Shown here one piece after another: positions 7,924 to 16,312 of a stretch of 64,000 nt of DNA; the stretch's first letter is position 1, and each line of letters opens with the position of its first letter. Both the position numbers and the translations under genes were made by a program. Source of the stretch: CAYPFY01 sp964410105 (GTDB lineage: Bacteria > Bacteroidota > Ignavibacteria > UBA10030 > SZUA-254); assembly GCA_964410105.1 (NCBI GenBank), contig CAYPFY010000004.1:62001-126000 (forward strand), in the 5' to 3' direction. A model generated the notes under the pieces. It was not told where the DNA came from. It saw only the letters and a list, made by a program, of their open reading frames with translations, and made no database searches.

Positions 7924-8283
7924 CTACGCGCTGAAAGAACTTCCGCAGCCGCAGGTTTTTGTGGCCTGCGGATTATTGAAGACGAACCCCTTGCCGTTGA
8001 GGCCGTCCTGGAAGTCGAGAATTGTTCCTGAGATATAGAACAGGCTCTTGGGATCGACATAAAAGGTCACGCCGTGCATTTCGAAGATTTTGTCGGTCGG
8101 CTTCGCTTCTGCGTCGAATCCAAGGACATACGAGAGCCCGGAGCATCCGCCCCCCTTGACGCCGACGCGGAGGCCGTGTCCGGCGGGAATATTATTCTGG
8201 GCCTTGATCCTGAGAATCTCCTCGGCTGCGCGGGGCGTCAGCGTGACAGTTTCCTCAACCTTCGGTTTCACTTCTATTTCCAT
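7924..8283 (-). CDS. A-type iron-sulfur carrier (IscA/SufA/ErpA family)
   Basis: A-type carriers receive Fe-S clusters from the SUF scaffold and hand them to apoproteins. The 119-residue protein has the three invariant cysteines: one in KGGGCSGLSYVL (about residue 50) and two in the C-terminal TCGCGSSF. It begins MEIEVKPKVEETVTLTPRAA, and the core starts with the LTPRAAEEIL helix found throughout the family. It follows sufT by eight bases and ends the iron-sulfur part of the operon. Sequence alone does not separate SufA from ErpA function, so no symbol is given. Confidence 0.93.
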   Translation of the reverse strand: MEIEVKPKVEETVTLTPRAAEEILRIKAQNNIPAGHGLRVGVKGGGCSGLSYVLGFDAEAKPTDKIFEMHGVTFYVDPKSLFYISGTILDFQDGLNGKGFVFNNPQATKTCGCGSSFSA

Positions 8284-8291
8284 AAAATCTC

Positions 8292-8618
8292 CTACGAGAA
8301 TCCAAGTTCAAGTTTTGCCGCCTCAGACATCAGGCCCGGGTTCCAGGGGGGATCCCACACGACCAGAGCCTTCGCCGTGGCGACGCCGGGGACAGCCTTC
8401 GCCTTCGCTTCCACCTCCGGGGGGAGGGACTGGGCGGCGGGGCAGTGGGGCGAGGTGAGGGTCATCCTTATCTCGACTTCTCCCCCGTCATTTACGCTCA
8501 CTCCGTAGATCAGCCCCAGCTCGTAAATATTGACCGGGATTTCCGGGTCAAAGCAGGTGCGGAGCGCCTCGATAACCTGGGCCTCGATCACGCTTTTTTC
8601 CACTGAACTCAGCTGCAT
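8292..8618 (-). CDS. sufT: MIP18/DUF59 family protein, SufT-like
   Basis: SufT-type proteins assist maturation of Fe-S proteins in SUF-dependent bacteria, and the eukaryotic relatives are the CIA targeting factor MIP18. The 108-residue product is one DUF59 domain: VIEALRTCFDPEIPVNIYEL at residues 16-35, with the family DPE and N/D-x-x-LGLIY motif, then MTLTSPHCPAAQSLP with the conserved Cys, and the terminal VVWDPPWNPGLMSEAA. It lies between sufU and the A-type carrier in the same direction, which supports the SufT role over the paaD role in phenylacetate degradation. Confidence 0.88.
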   Translation of the reverse strand: MQLSSVEKSVIEAQVIEALRTCFDPEIPVNIYELGLIYGVSVNDGGEVEIRMTLTSPHCPAAQSLPPEVEAKAKAVPGVATAKALVVWDPPWNPGLMSEAAKLELGFS

Positions 8619-8655
8619 AAAATCAAGCTACGCAATTCCGCTTTTCAAAACAAAC

Positions 8656-9099
8656 TCACTCCGTCGACACCCTGTGTTCCGTGGTCGCCAGGGCGGCGTG
8701 GAGCGTATGCCAGGGGAGGCTTGCGCATTTCACCCGGGCGGGGAACTCGGAGACTCCGGAAAAAGCAGCGAGCTTGCCGAACTCTCCGTCCGGCGAGATC
8801 TCTCCCATCACGAGCTTGTGGAAGCGCTCGAAGAGCTTCTCCGCCTCCTCCTTGGACTTCCCCTTCACGACCGAGCTCATGACCGATGCCGAGGCCTTCG
8901 ATATGGCGCACCCGGCGCCGTCGAAACTGACATCCGAGATGAGATCGCCGGAGAATTTTACGAAAACCGTGTAATGGTCGCCGCAGAGCGGGTTATATCC
9001 TTCGACCTTCCGGTCAGGATTCTCCATGCGGTGGAAATTCCGGGGGCTCTTGTTGTGGTCGAGGATGACCTCCTGATAAAGCTCACGCAGGGCCGACAT
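8656..9099 (-). CDS. sufU: SufU, zinc-dependent sulfur acceptor for SufS
   Basis: SufU accepts the persulfide from SufS and passes sulfur to the SufBCD scaffold. The 147-residue protein has the three ligand cysteines in NPLCGDHYTVF (about residue 40), GAGCAISKASASV and ARVKCASLPWHTL. The GAGCAISKAS segment and the roughly 20-residue insert between the second and third Cys separate SufU from IscU. Its ATG overlaps the sufS stop by one base (TGATG), so it is translationally coupled to its partner enzyme. No IscU is visible in the window, although an IscS-type desulfurase is present upstream. Confidence 0.93.
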   Translation of the reverse strand: MSALRELYQEVILDHNKSPRNFHRMENPDRKVEGYNPLCGDHYTVFVKFSGDLISDVSFDGAGCAISKASASVMSSVVKGKSKEEAEKLFERFHKLVMGEISPDGEFGKLAAFSGVSEFPARVKCASLPWHTLHAALATTEHRVSTE

Positions 9100-10367
9100 C
9101 AGTGGAACACCTTGATGACCTTATGGATTCCGCTCACGAGGGCATCGATCTCTTCCCTGGTATTATACATGGCAAAAGATGCGCGGGCCGTGGCCGGAAT
9201 CCCGAAGCACTGCATCACCGGCTGGGCGCAATGGTGGCCCGTGCGGATCGCGATCCCGTCGTCGTCGAGGATCGTCCCGATATCGTGGGGATGTATCCCT
9301 TTCAGATCGAAGGAGAGAACCCCGGCTTTTTCCCGTGCCGTGCCGATGATGCGGAGCCCGTCGATCCGGCTCAGCGATTCGGTCGCATAGTCGAGCAGAT
9401 CCTTCTCATGTGCCCATGCCGCAACGTGATCGAGCGTGGTGAAAAAATCGATCGTCGCCCCGAGGCCGACGCCTCCGACGATATTCGGCGTACCCGCCTC
9501 GAACTTGTAGGGAAGATCGTTGAACGTCGTCTTCGCGTACGTGACGGACTTTATCATATCGCCGCCTCCCTGGTAGGGGGGCATGCTCGCCAAAAGGTCC
9601 TTTTTGCCGTAAAGGATTCCGGCGCCCGTAGGGCCGTACATCTTGTGTCCCGAAAAGGCATAAAAATCGCAGTCGAGCGCCCGGACATCGACCGGCATAT
9701 GGGGAATTGCCTGTGCACCGTCGATGAGGACGGGGATCTTCATCGAATGCGCCATAGCGACCATCTCACGGACCGGGTTCACGGTGCCGAGGGCGTTCGA
9801 GACATGGACCAGGGAGACGAAGGCCGTCTTCAGGTTGAGCATTTTTTCAAACTTATCGAGAAAAAGTTCTCCCCGGTCGTTCATGGGGATGATCCGGAGG
9901 AGGAGGCCTATCTCCTCGGCGATCATCTGCCAGGGAACGATGTTCGAGTGATGTTCCATGGCCGAGATCAGGATCTCGTCTCCCCGTTTGAAGAACTTTC
10001 TGCCATAAGACTGCGCGACGAGATTGATCCCTTCGGTCGTGCCGCGGACGCAGATGATTTCCTGATGGGAGGAGGCATTGATGAACTTCTGGACCTTCTT
10101 CCGTGCCGCCTCGTACGACTGGGTGGCCTTATCGCTCAGGAAATGGACCCCGCGGTGAATATTCGAGTTCTCCTCGAGGTAATACCGGTTCATGGCGTCG
10201 ATGACGCTCTGGGGTTTCTGGCTCGTGGCGGCATTGTCCAGATAGACGAGCGGCTTGCCGTTGACGGTCTGGGAAAGGATGGGGAATTTACGCCGGATTG
10301 TGGCGACGTCGAATCGTGTCTCGCGCGCGATCCCCTGCTTCGGGGCGAGAGCGGTTTCGGGCGTCAT
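9099..10367 (-). CDS. sufS: cysteine desulfurase SufS (group II)
   Basis: SufS is a PLP enzyme that takes sulfur from cysteine and loads it onto SufU. I place the start at ATG 10367, which overlaps the sufD stop (ATGA) and gives a 422-residue product of normal length; the frame stays open upstream but only within sufD. PLP-binding features are plain: TSQKPQSVIDAMN near the amino end, RGTTEGINLVAQ, the lysine in FSGHKMYGPTG, and the persulfide cysteine in RTGHHCAQP, whose short loop is the group II mark. It is the second cysteine desulfurase of this operon; the first, IscS-like, lies six genes upstream. Confidence 0.95.
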   Translation of the reverse strand: MTPETALAPKQGIARETRFDVATIRRKFPILSQTVNGKPLVYLDNAATSQKPQSVIDAMNRYYLEENSNIHRGVHFLSDKATQSYEAARKKVQKFINASSHQEIICVRGTTEGINLVAQSYGRKFFKRGDEILISAMEHHSNIVPWQMIAEEIGLLLRIIPMNDRGELFLDKFEKMLNLKTAFVSLVHVSNALGTVNPVREMVAMAHSMKIPVLIDGAQAIPHMPVDVRALDCDFYAFSGHKMYGPTGAGILYGKKDLLASMPPYQGGGDMIKSVTYAKTTFNDLPYKFEAGTPNIVGGVGLGATIDFFTTLDHVAAWAHEKDLLDYATESLSRIDGLRIIGTAREKAGVLSFDLKGIHPHDIGTILDDDGIAIRTGHHCAQPVMQCFGIPATARASFAMYNTREEIDALVSGIHKVIKVFH

Positions 10368-11683
10368 GGCTGCATCTCCGCCGAACGACCCTGCTCGAGA
10401 TGTTCGTGAAGTATTTTTTCCAGAAAGTCCCGGACAGGCGGGAGCGGAATCCGGCCCGTCACGTCCGCGGCGAAGGCGAAGGTAAGAATGTCGCGCGCAT
10501 CGTCCCGTGAAATCCCGCGGGAGCGGAGATAAAAGAGATGCTCCGCGTCCAGATATCCGACGGTCGCGCCGTGGGTGCATTTCACGTCATCCGCGAATAT
10601 CTCCAGTTGCGGCTTCGTGTTCATGGTTGCCTCTTCCGAAAGGAGCAGAGTCTTGTTCGTCTGCTTCGCGTCGGTCTTCTGGGCATCCTTCCGCACGAAA
10701 ATCTTCCCATTGAAGACCCCCTTCGAGCGGCCGTCGAGGATCGCCTTATAAACCTCGTGGCTCGTCGAGTTGGGCTTGGCGTGATCGATCGTCGTATGAT
10801 TATCGACGAGCTGAGACCCCGTCCCGAGCGAAAGCCCGTTCAGCGTGCAGTCGCACCCCTCGCCATCGAGGACCGCTGCGATATTGTTTCGCACGAGCTG
10901 CCCGCCCAGGGATATGGAGTTCGAGCGGAAGGTGCTCCGCGGGCCGAGCCGGACGTAGGTCGACCCGACGTGGTAGGCGCGGGCGCTTTCCCGCTGAATT
11001 TTCATCAGATCAGCCGACGCCCCTTCCGCTAGGCTTATTTCCGTCACGGCGTTCGTGAGATAGCGGCCCGGTTTGAGCGAGGCATAGTGTTCGATGACGG
11101 TGGCCCGCGCGTCCCGCCCGAGGACCATGAGATTTCGCGGATACGATGCAAGCGGGCGCTCGTCCTCGCCCGTCGAAAGATACATCAGAACCAGCGTGTC
11201 GACGATCTTCCCGGCGGCGACCGAAATGAAGGCGCCGTCCCTCAGGAATCCGGTATTGAGGGCAGTGAAAGCCTCGGTGTCGTAGGGGGCGATCCGCGCA
11301 AGGTTTTCTGAAATCTGATCCGCGGGGGCGTCGGCCAGATTCCCCGCGGTGACGCCGGGCGGAGGCGACGAGAGTTTTTCTGAAAAATTCCCGTCGACGA
11401 AAACCAGACGCGGAACACTGAGTCCCGGGAGAGATACGCGATCGATTTCCAGGGGCGTCGGAAAACCGGCCACAGAGCGCGGGGCAACCTGAAACTTCTC
11501 GCGGGCGATTGGAGAGATGCTCGTGAACCGCCATTCCTCGTGCCGGGATGTCGGAAAACCGAGTTTGCCGAACCGGTTGATTGCAGCCTTGCGGATCGCG
11601 TGCAGATGGTTTCCGCCGTTGAGAGTCTTCTCAAAAGTCTCGAAGCTGGAGAGATACCAGCCCACCTTCTCATCGGTCGTCAT
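10364..11683 (-). CDS. sufD: SufD, Fe-S scaffold component
   Basis: SufD forms the SufBC2D complex that builds Fe-S clusters. The 439-residue protein begins with a helical region containing the family's RHEEWRFTS motif (about residues 47-55) and then runs as a right-handed beta-helix with NSTSHEVYKAILDGRSKGVF and the C-terminal KCTHGATVG motif, where the His is the conserved cluster-related residue. The terminal FYLRSRGISRDDARDIL is also diagnostic. It begins three bases after sufC and its stop overlaps the sufS start. Confidence 0.94.
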   Translation of the reverse strand: MTTDEKVGWYLSSFETFEKTLNGGNHLHAIRKAAINRFGKLGFPTSRHEEWRFTSISPIAREKFQVAPRSVAGFPTPLEIDRVSLPGLSVPRLVFVDGNFSEKLSSPPPGVTAGNLADAPADQISENLARIAPYDTEAFTALNTGFLRDGAFISVAAGKIVDTLVLMYLSTGEDERPLASYPRNLMVLGRDARATVIEHYASLKPGRYLTNAVTEISLAEGASADLMKIQRESARAYHVGSTYVRLGPRSTFRSNSISLGGQLVRNNIAAVLDGEGCDCTLNGLSLGTGSQLVDNHTTIDHAKPNSTSHEVYKAILDGRSKGVFNGKIFVRKDAQKTDAKQTNKTLLLSEEATMNTKPQLEIFADDVKCTHGATVGYLDAEHLFYLRSRGISRDDARDILTFAFAADVTGRIPLPPVRDFLEKILHEHLEQGRSAEMQP

Positions 11684-11686
11684 ACC

Positions 11687-12451
11687 TCAGGCGCCAGCGC
11701 TTTCCGGTTCCCTGACCCAGTCATAACCCTTCTCCTCGAGTTTAAGGGCAAGTTCCTTGCCGCCCGATTTCACTATCCGTCCGTCGACAAGAACATGGAC
11801 ATAGTCGGGGATGATGTAGTTCAGCAAACGCTGATAGTGGGTCACGACGATCGTGGCATTATCCTTCGACCGGAGCTTATTGACCCCGTCGGCGACGATA
11901 CGGAGGGCGTCGATGTCGAGGCCCGAATCGGTCTCATCGAGGATGGCGAGCCGAGGAGCGAGGACGGCCATCTGGAAAATTTCGTTCCGTTTCTTCTCGC
12001 CGCCGGAGAAGCCCTCATTGACATGTCTGTTGAGAAGGCTCGGGTCCATGTCGATCAGCTTCATGCGCTCCTTGACAAGGGAGAGGAACTCCACGGCGTC
12101 CAGCTCTTCCTCGCCGCGGAATTTGCGGACCGCATTCAGGGCTGCTTTGAGAAAATAGGTGTTCGTGACTCCCGGAATTTCCACCGGATACTGGAAAGCC
12201 AGGAAAAGGCCTTCGCGGGCCCGTTCTTCCGGCTCCAGGTCAAGCAGATTTTTCCCGAGATAGAAAACTTCCCCTCCTGTGACCTCGTAGGAATCCCGGC
12301 CCGCCAGGACACCGGCGAGGGTGCTTTTCCCCGAACCATTCGGTCCCATGATCGCGTGCGCCTCTCCGGCTTTCACCCTGAGGTTGACTCCGCGGAGGAT
12401 TTCATTTGAATTTGCCGATGCGTGGAGATTCTTTATTTCAAGCATTGTCAT
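11687..12451 (-). CDS. sufC: SufC, ATPase of the SufBCD complex
   Basis: SufC is the ABC-type ATPase that drives conformational change in the SUF scaffold; it is cytoplasmic and not a transporter. In 254 residues the Walker A is GPNGSGKST (residues 37-45), the Q-loop is AFQYPVEIPG, the signature is FSGGEKKRNE, and Walker B is LAILDETDSGLDIDAL, which has the SufC-specific ETDSGLD ending. The switch His is in VVTHYQRLL. The FQYPVEIPGV segment is particular to SufC and not seen in transport ATPases. It is 17 bases after sufB and three bases before sufD. Confidence 0.97.
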   Translation of the reverse strand: MTMLEIKNLHASANSNEILRGVNLRVKAGEAHAIMGPNGSGKSTLAGVLAGRDSYEVTGGEVFYLGKNLLDLEPEERAREGLFLAFQYPVEIPGVTNTYFLKAALNAVRKFRGEEELDAVEFLSLVKERMKLIDMDPSLLNRHVNEGFSGGEKKRNEIFQMAVLAPRLAILDETDSGLDIDALRIVADGVNKLRSKDNATIVVTHYQRLLNYIIPDYVHVLVDGRIVKSGGKELALKLEEKGYDWVREPESAGA

Positions 12452-12468
12452 TCTTTGGTCGTTAAAGT

Positions 12469-13911
12469 TTAGCCGACGCTTCCTTCGAGGCTGATGCCGA
12501 GGAGCTTCTGGGCTTCCACCGCAAATTCCATGGGGAGCTCCCTGAAAACTTCCTTGCAGAACCCGTTGACGATAAGGTTGACGGCGTCCTCGGTCGAGAG
12601 GCCGCGCTGCCGGCAGTAAAAAATCTGATCCTCGCCGATTTTCGATGTCGAGGCCTCATGCTCCACCTTCGACGACGTATTCTTCACCTCGATATAGGGA
12701 AAGGTATGGGCTCCGCATTTGTCGCCGAGGAGGAGGGAATCGCACTGCGAGAAATTTCGCGAGTTCGTCGCTCCCTTCTGTATCCGGACCAGGCCCCGGT
12801 AGGAATTATTCCCGAAACCGCCCGAGATCCCCTTGGAGACGATCGTGCTGCGCGTATTTTTTCCGATATGGATCATCTTCGTGCCGGTATCGGCCTGCTG
12901 GTGATTGGTGGTCACGGCGACCGAGTAAAACTCCCCGATCGAATTATCCCCCTGCAGGATGACCCCGGGATATTTCCAGGTGATGGCCGACCCGGTCTCC
13001 ACCTGCGTCCAGGAAATCTTTGAATTCCGTCCCTGGCATATCCCCCGCTTCGTCACAAAGTTGAAGATTCCGCCCTTTCCATCCTTATCCCCGGGGTACC
13101 AGTTCTGCACGGTCGAATACTTGATCTGCGCGCCATTGAGCGCGATGAGTTCAACCACGGCGGCATGGAGCTGATTCGTGTCGCGCATCGGGGCGGTGCA
13201 TCCCTCCAGGTAGCTGACGTACGAATCGTCCTCGGCGACGATGAGAGTTCTTTCGAACTGGCCCGTGTCCGCCGCATTGATCCTGAAATAGGTTGAAAGC
13301 TCCATCGGGCACCGTACCCCTTTCGGAATGAAACAAAACGACCCGTCGCTGAAGACGGCCGCGTTCAAAGCGGCGAAGAAATTATCCGTATAGGGGACGA
13401 CCGACCCGAGGTATTTTTTCACCAGATCGGGGTGATTCTGGACGGCGTCGGTGAAGGAACAGAAAATGATGCCCACTTCGTTCAGCTTCTCGCGGAAAGT
13501 GGTGGCCACCGACACGCTGTCGAAGACGGCGTCCACGGCGACTCCGCTGAGGCGCTTCTGCTCGGCGAGCGAGATCCCCAGTTTTTCATACGTCTTGAGG
13601 AGTTCGGGGTCGACTTCGTCGAGACTCTTGGCCGACTTCTTTTTGGGGGCGGAGTAGTACACAATATTCTGATAGTCGATCCTGGGATAATGGACATTGG
13701 CCCAGGAGGGCTCCTCCATCCCCTGCCAGTGGCGGAACGCTTTCAGCCGCCACTCGAGAAGCCAGGCGGGCTCGTTTTTCTTGGCCGAGATAAACCTGAT
13801 GATATCGTCGTTCAGGCCCCGGGGGGCTGATTCAGCCTCGATCTCGGTGACGAACCCCCACTTGTATTCGCGGTTGGCGAGTTGTTCTATGGCTCCGGTT
13901 TCTGTGCTCAT
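12469..13911 (-). CDS. sufB: SufB, Fe-S scaffold component
   Basis: SufB is the site where the nascent cluster forms on the SufBC2D scaffold. The protein is 480 residues, the usual length, with KNEPAWLLEWRLKAF near residue 50, FIPKGVRCPMELSTYFRIN mid-protein, the cysteine of YLEGCTAPMRD, and the C-terminal KVEHEASTSKIGEDQIFYCR segment, which supplies a conserved Glu/Cys pair. The start overlaps the stop of the small upstream gene by four bases (ATGA). It is read in a sufB-C-D-S-U series of the type found in Bacteroidota and many Gram-positives. Confidence 0.97.
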   Translation of the reverse strand: MSTETGAIEQLANREYKWGFVTEIEAESAPRGLNDDIIRFISAKKNEPAWLLEWRLKAFRHWQGMEEPSWANVHYPRIDYQNIVYYSAPKKKSAKSLDEVDPELLKTYEKLGISLAEQKRLSGVAVDAVFDSVSVATTFREKLNEVGIIFCSFTDAVQNHPDLVKKYLGSVVPYTDNFFAALNAAVFSDGSFCFIPKGVRCPMELSTYFRINAADTGQFERTLIVAEDDSYVSYLEGCTAPMRDTNQLHAAVVELIALNGAQIKYSTVQNWYPGDKDGKGGIFNFVTKRGICQGRNSKISWTQVETGSAITWKYPGVILQGDNSIGEFYSVAVTTNHQQADTGTKMIHIGKNTRSTIVSKGISGGFGNNSYRGLVRIQKGATNSRNFSQCDSLLLGDKCGAHTFPYIEVKNTSSKVEHEASTSKIGEDQIFYCRQRGLSTEDAVNLIVNGFCKEVFRELPMEFAVEAQKLLGISLEGSVG

Positions 13912-14210
13912 GTTGCCTTCTGGGGTGTCTTTTGAGTGCGCGGCAGCGCGAAGTCGGGATAGTTAAGTTTCCACGATTGAAAATCGATCCTCTTCAGAAT
14001 CCCTTTCTTCTCAAAGGCGGTCGCCACCTCGGTGGCGGCTTTCTCGGCGTCGTGGTATTTCAGCTTGAAGCCGTGATCCGCGAGATAGGACATCACGCCG
14101 TAATGAAAATCGCGGAAGAAGACATTCGACATGTGGATCAGAGTGAATTTCGACTTCAGGAATTTAAGGAATTCCGTTTCATTATTGATGACAAACTGCG
14201 CTTCGTTCAT
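13908..14210 (-). CDS. 100-residue protein of unknown function inside the suf operon
   Basis: The product starts at ATG 14210, with AAGGGGGAA upstream, and reads MNEAQFVINNETEFLKFLKS at its amino end. It looks soluble and alpha-helical, has no cysteine and no recognisable domain; two aromatic-rich stretches (SNVFFRDFHYGVMSYL and RIDFQSWKLNYPDFALP) suggest a compact folded protein. Being squeezed between iscS (10 bases upstream) and sufB (four-base ATGA overlap), it is bound to be produced with the SUF system, so a role in cluster assembly or its control is a fair inference, but nothing in the sequence shows a reaction. The C-terminal PRTQKTPQKAT tail is probably disordered. Confidence 0.75.
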   Translation of the reverse strand: MNEAQFVINNETEFLKFLKSKFTLIHMSNVFFRDFHYGVMSYLADHGFKLKYHDAEKAATEVATAFEKKGILKRIDFQSWKLNYPDFALPRTQKTPQKAT

Positions 14211-14220
14211 AGTTCCCCCT

Positions 14221-15399
14221 TCATGATAAACTAACCGTTGAGCGGCCCGCATAGGCGGGCGAAAACTTTCGGAGTTTCTGGACCGTCTCGACCACGCGGC
14301 CGATGACGTACTCCACCTCCTCGGCGGTCGTGAAGCGGCCGAGTCCGAAGCGGAGCGACGAGTGGAGCCTTTCGGCGGGCAGTTTGAGCGCCTTGAGCAC
14401 ATGAGACGGCTCGGGGTTGGCGGTGCTGCAGGCCGAGCCGGTCGAGACGGCGATATCCTTCATGCTCATCATGAGCGCGTTGTCCTCGACGCCGGAGAAA
14501 CTGAGATTCAGGTTATTGGGAAGCCGGCGCGTCGGGTGACCGTTCAGCAGCACATCGTCAAGCCGGGACGTCAGCTCGGAAATCATGCGGTCGCGATAGC
14601 CCTGAAGGCGCGGCGATTCTTCCTCCATTTTTCCACAGCAAATCTCGAGCGCCCTGGCGAGCCCCACTATTCCCGGAACATTCAGCGTCCCGGAGCGGAG
14701 GCCCCGCTCGTGTCCCCCGCCGTCGAGAAGCGGCGCGATGGGTAGGGGGCCGGGCGCGTGTTTGACATAGAGCGCCCCCGCCCCCTTCGGCCCATAGATC
14801 TTATGAGCCGTGAGGGAGAGAAGATCGCACATGCGGGCATCCAGCGGGATTTTCCCGGCGGCCTGCGATGCGTCCGAATGAAAAAGAACTCCCCGCTCCC
14901 GGCACAGCGCGGCGATGGAGGCGATATCCTGCAGAGTCCCGATTTCATTATTGGCGGCCATCACCGAGACAAGGATCGTCTCCGGGGTGAGCGCATCTCG
15001 CAGCCGCTCGGGATCAAGGACTCCGGACGAATCCACCGGCAGCAGAGTAATCCGGTACCCGCGTTTCTCCAGGCTCTTGCATGCATCGAGAACGGATTTG
15101 TGTTCCGTCTGGACCGAGACGACATGAGTCCCCTTCCGGCGCAGGGCCGCTCCCTTGATGGCGAGATTATTCGACTCTGTGGCCCCGCTCGTGAAAATGA
15201 TTTCCCGCGGTTCGGCTCCGATCAGCCGGGCGATTGACGCCCGCGCGGATTCGACCGCCTCCTCGGCGACCCATCCGAACTGGTGTTGCTTGCTTGCCGG
15301 GTTGCCGAAGCTTTCCGAGAAATAGGGAATCATCGACTTCACCACCTCCGGGTCGACGGGGGTCGTCGCATGATTGTCCATATAGACCGGAATCTTCAA
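14221..15399 (-). CDS. iscS: cysteine desulfurase, IscS/NifS group I
   Basis: The 392-residue PLP enzyme frees sulfur from cysteine. It opens with VYMDNHATTPVDPEVVKSM, has FTSGATESNNLAIKG, the PLP lysine in LTAHKIYGPKG (about residue 200), and the persulfide cysteine in STGSACSTANPEPSHVLKA, a long loop with the SSGSAC-type sequence that defines group I (IscS, NifS). Its start overlaps the stop of the Rrf2 regulator gene by four bases. A group II desulfurase, SufS, lies in the same operon; the group I member may serve tRNA thiolation or cofactor synthesis as well as clusters. Confidence 0.94.
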   Translation of the reverse strand: MKIPVYMDNHATTPVDPEVVKSMIPYFSESFGNPASKQHQFGWVAEEAVESARASIARLIGAEPREIIFTSGATESNNLAIKGAALRRKGTHVVSVQTEHKSVLDACKSLEKRGYRITLLPVDSSGVLDPERLRDALTPETILVSVMAANNEIGTLQDIASIAALCRERGVLFHSDASQAAGKIPLDARMCDLLSLTAHKIYGPKGAGALYVKHAPGPLPIAPLLDGGGHERGLRSGTLNVPGIVGLARALEICCGKMEEESPRLQGYRDRMISELTSRLDDVLLNGHPTRRLPNNLNLSFSGVEDNALMMSMKDIAVSTGSACSTANPEPSHVLKALKLPAERLHSSLRFGLGRFTTAEEVEYVIGRVVETVQKLRKFSPAYAGRSTVSLS

Positions 15400-15803
15400 A
15401 TCATCTCCATGATCGTGAGCTCGTCGATCACCTTGTTGATGCTCGTCTGCAGCTTGACGAGCGGATTCTTAATCGTGCAGGTCGAGTGAATGATGCAGTT
15501 CTCCGGAGTTTCCGCTTCGCACTGGATGATTGTGACGGAGGCTTTTTCCTCGATCGCATTGATAATCTCGGAAACCTTCAGGGCGTTCGGATTGCGCGCC
15601 AGGGTGTAGCCGCCGTTCACCCCCTGGTACGAGGCGATATACCCCTTACGGGCCAGCTTTTGCATCACCTTCGCCAGCAGATCGTAGGAAATCTGATACT
15701 TATCGGAGATCTCCTTGGCGGTGAACATCCTGCCGGGAGGGCCGTCGGCCATGTGCCGGACGGCGATCAGACCGTATTCAACTTTCTTCGATAGCTGAAA
15801 CAT
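15396..15803 (-). CDS. Rrf2-family regulator, IscR/SufR-like
   Basis: Rrf2 proteins are winged-helix repressors that often sense iron-sulfur cluster status. From ATG 15803 the product is 135 residues: MFQLSKKVEYGLIAVRHMA starts the DNA-binding domain, with recognition helix around ISYDLLAKVMQKL and the wing ARKGYIASYQGVNGGYTLAR. Three cysteines follow near residues 93-108 in the pattern C-x7-C-x5-C, close to the C-x5-C-x5-C that binds [2Fe-2S] in IscR, so cluster binding is plausible. Being first in the suf run and coupled to iscS, it probably represses its own operon when clusters are plentiful. A 12-codon upstream extension is open but not family-like. Confidence 0.9.
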   Translation of the reverse strand: MFQLSKKVEYGLIAVRHMADGPPGRMFTAKEISDKYQISYDLLAKVMQKLARKGYIASYQGVNGGYTLARNPNALKVSEIINAIEEKASVTIIQCEAETPENCIIHSTCTIKNPLVKLQTSINKVIDELTIMEMI

Positions 15804-15837
15804 AGAAAATACGACCACAAAGGTCCAGTTTATGTCC
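15804..15837 (-). promoter_or_regulatory. putative suf operon promoter/operator
   Basis: Only 34 bases separate the Rrf2 start codon from the T-run of a bidirectional terminator, so the promoter of this long operon must lie here or overlap the terminator. On the minus strand the stretch contains TTGGAC near its left edge, an inverted GACC-N5-GGTC and TATTTT two bases before the start. The arrangement suggests an autoregulated site, but no canonical pair of promoter hexamers fits well. Confidence 0.3.
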
Positions 15838-15870
15838 AAAAAAAGATTCCGGAGACCGGAATCCTTTTTT
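15838..15870. terminator. bidirectional intrinsic terminator
   Basis: An eight-base stem GATTCCGG/CCGGAATC (15845-15852 and 15856-15863) with a three-base loop is flanked by a run of A on one side and T on the other, so it works in both directions. On the minus strand it ends the transcript of the small zinc-ribbon gene just before the suf promoter; nothing is seen to need it on the plus strand. Confidence 0.85.
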
Positions 15871-15892
15871 CATGACTGGATGGCCAAAACCA

Positions 15893-16090
15893 TCAATTCA
15901 TGCTGATTTTCACCCGCTTGTGTTCTGCCGTGGGCCCATGGAGGCTCACTTCCACCTTATCGAGGTCGATATGGACCACTTCTTCACAATAAGCGCAAAC
16001 CTTCGTCATCTGTCTATCGAAATTGATAGGATTTCCGCAACACGGGCAGCTCGTAATAACAATTCCGATGACTTTTGCTTTCTGCTTCAC
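15893..16090 (-). CDS. 65-residue zinc-ribbon protein
   Basis: The protein opens MKQKAKVIGIVITSCPCCGN and has a second knuckle VCAYC about 16 residues later, so four cysteines (CPCC and CAYC type) can bind one zinc ion as a small ribbon. The rest (VVHIDLDKVEVSLHGPTAEH) is a two-stranded beta segment with no known domain. It could be an RNA or protein adaptor; the function is unknown. The start is preceded by AGGA, it is alone in its transcription unit and a strong terminator follows. bshA is divergent on the other side. Confidence 0.75.
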   Translation of the reverse strand: MKQKAKVIGIVITSCPCCGNPINFDRQMTKVCAYCEEVVHIDLDKVEVSLHGPTAEHKRVKISMN

Positions 16091-16277
16091 AGTTATCCTT
16101 TCCTAAAATCTCACGATTTGAAAGAATCCTGAGGAGTGACACGGGAAGATAATATAATCAATTTTTCCCGAAAAACAACCCCTAAGGTGATAATTTTTTT
16201 TAATTTTGGACGCGAGCCAGTCAAATTGTCCGAAAAGCTGCATTAAACTCTGCTCATCTTTATAAACGTTTATCTGG

Positions 16278-16306
16278 TTGTATTTGTTTCATAATCTGGT
16301 TAAATT
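16278..16306 (+). promoter_or_regulatory. putative bshA promoter, placed for a leaderless message
   Basis: TTGTAT (16278-16283), a 17-base spacer and TAAATT (16301-16306) fit a sigma-A promoter, and TAAATTTC also fits the Bacteroidota TAnnTTTG element. Only six bases separate the -10 hexamer from the ATG, so transcription should begin at or next to the start codon. No Shine-Dalgarno sequence is present before the ATG. Confidence 0.5.
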
Positions 16307-16312
16307 TCCGCA

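Noticed and set aside
9102..10409. 435-codon plus-strand frame opposite sufS
   Set aside because: Shadow of sufS; Asp/His/Arg-rich translation without domain features.
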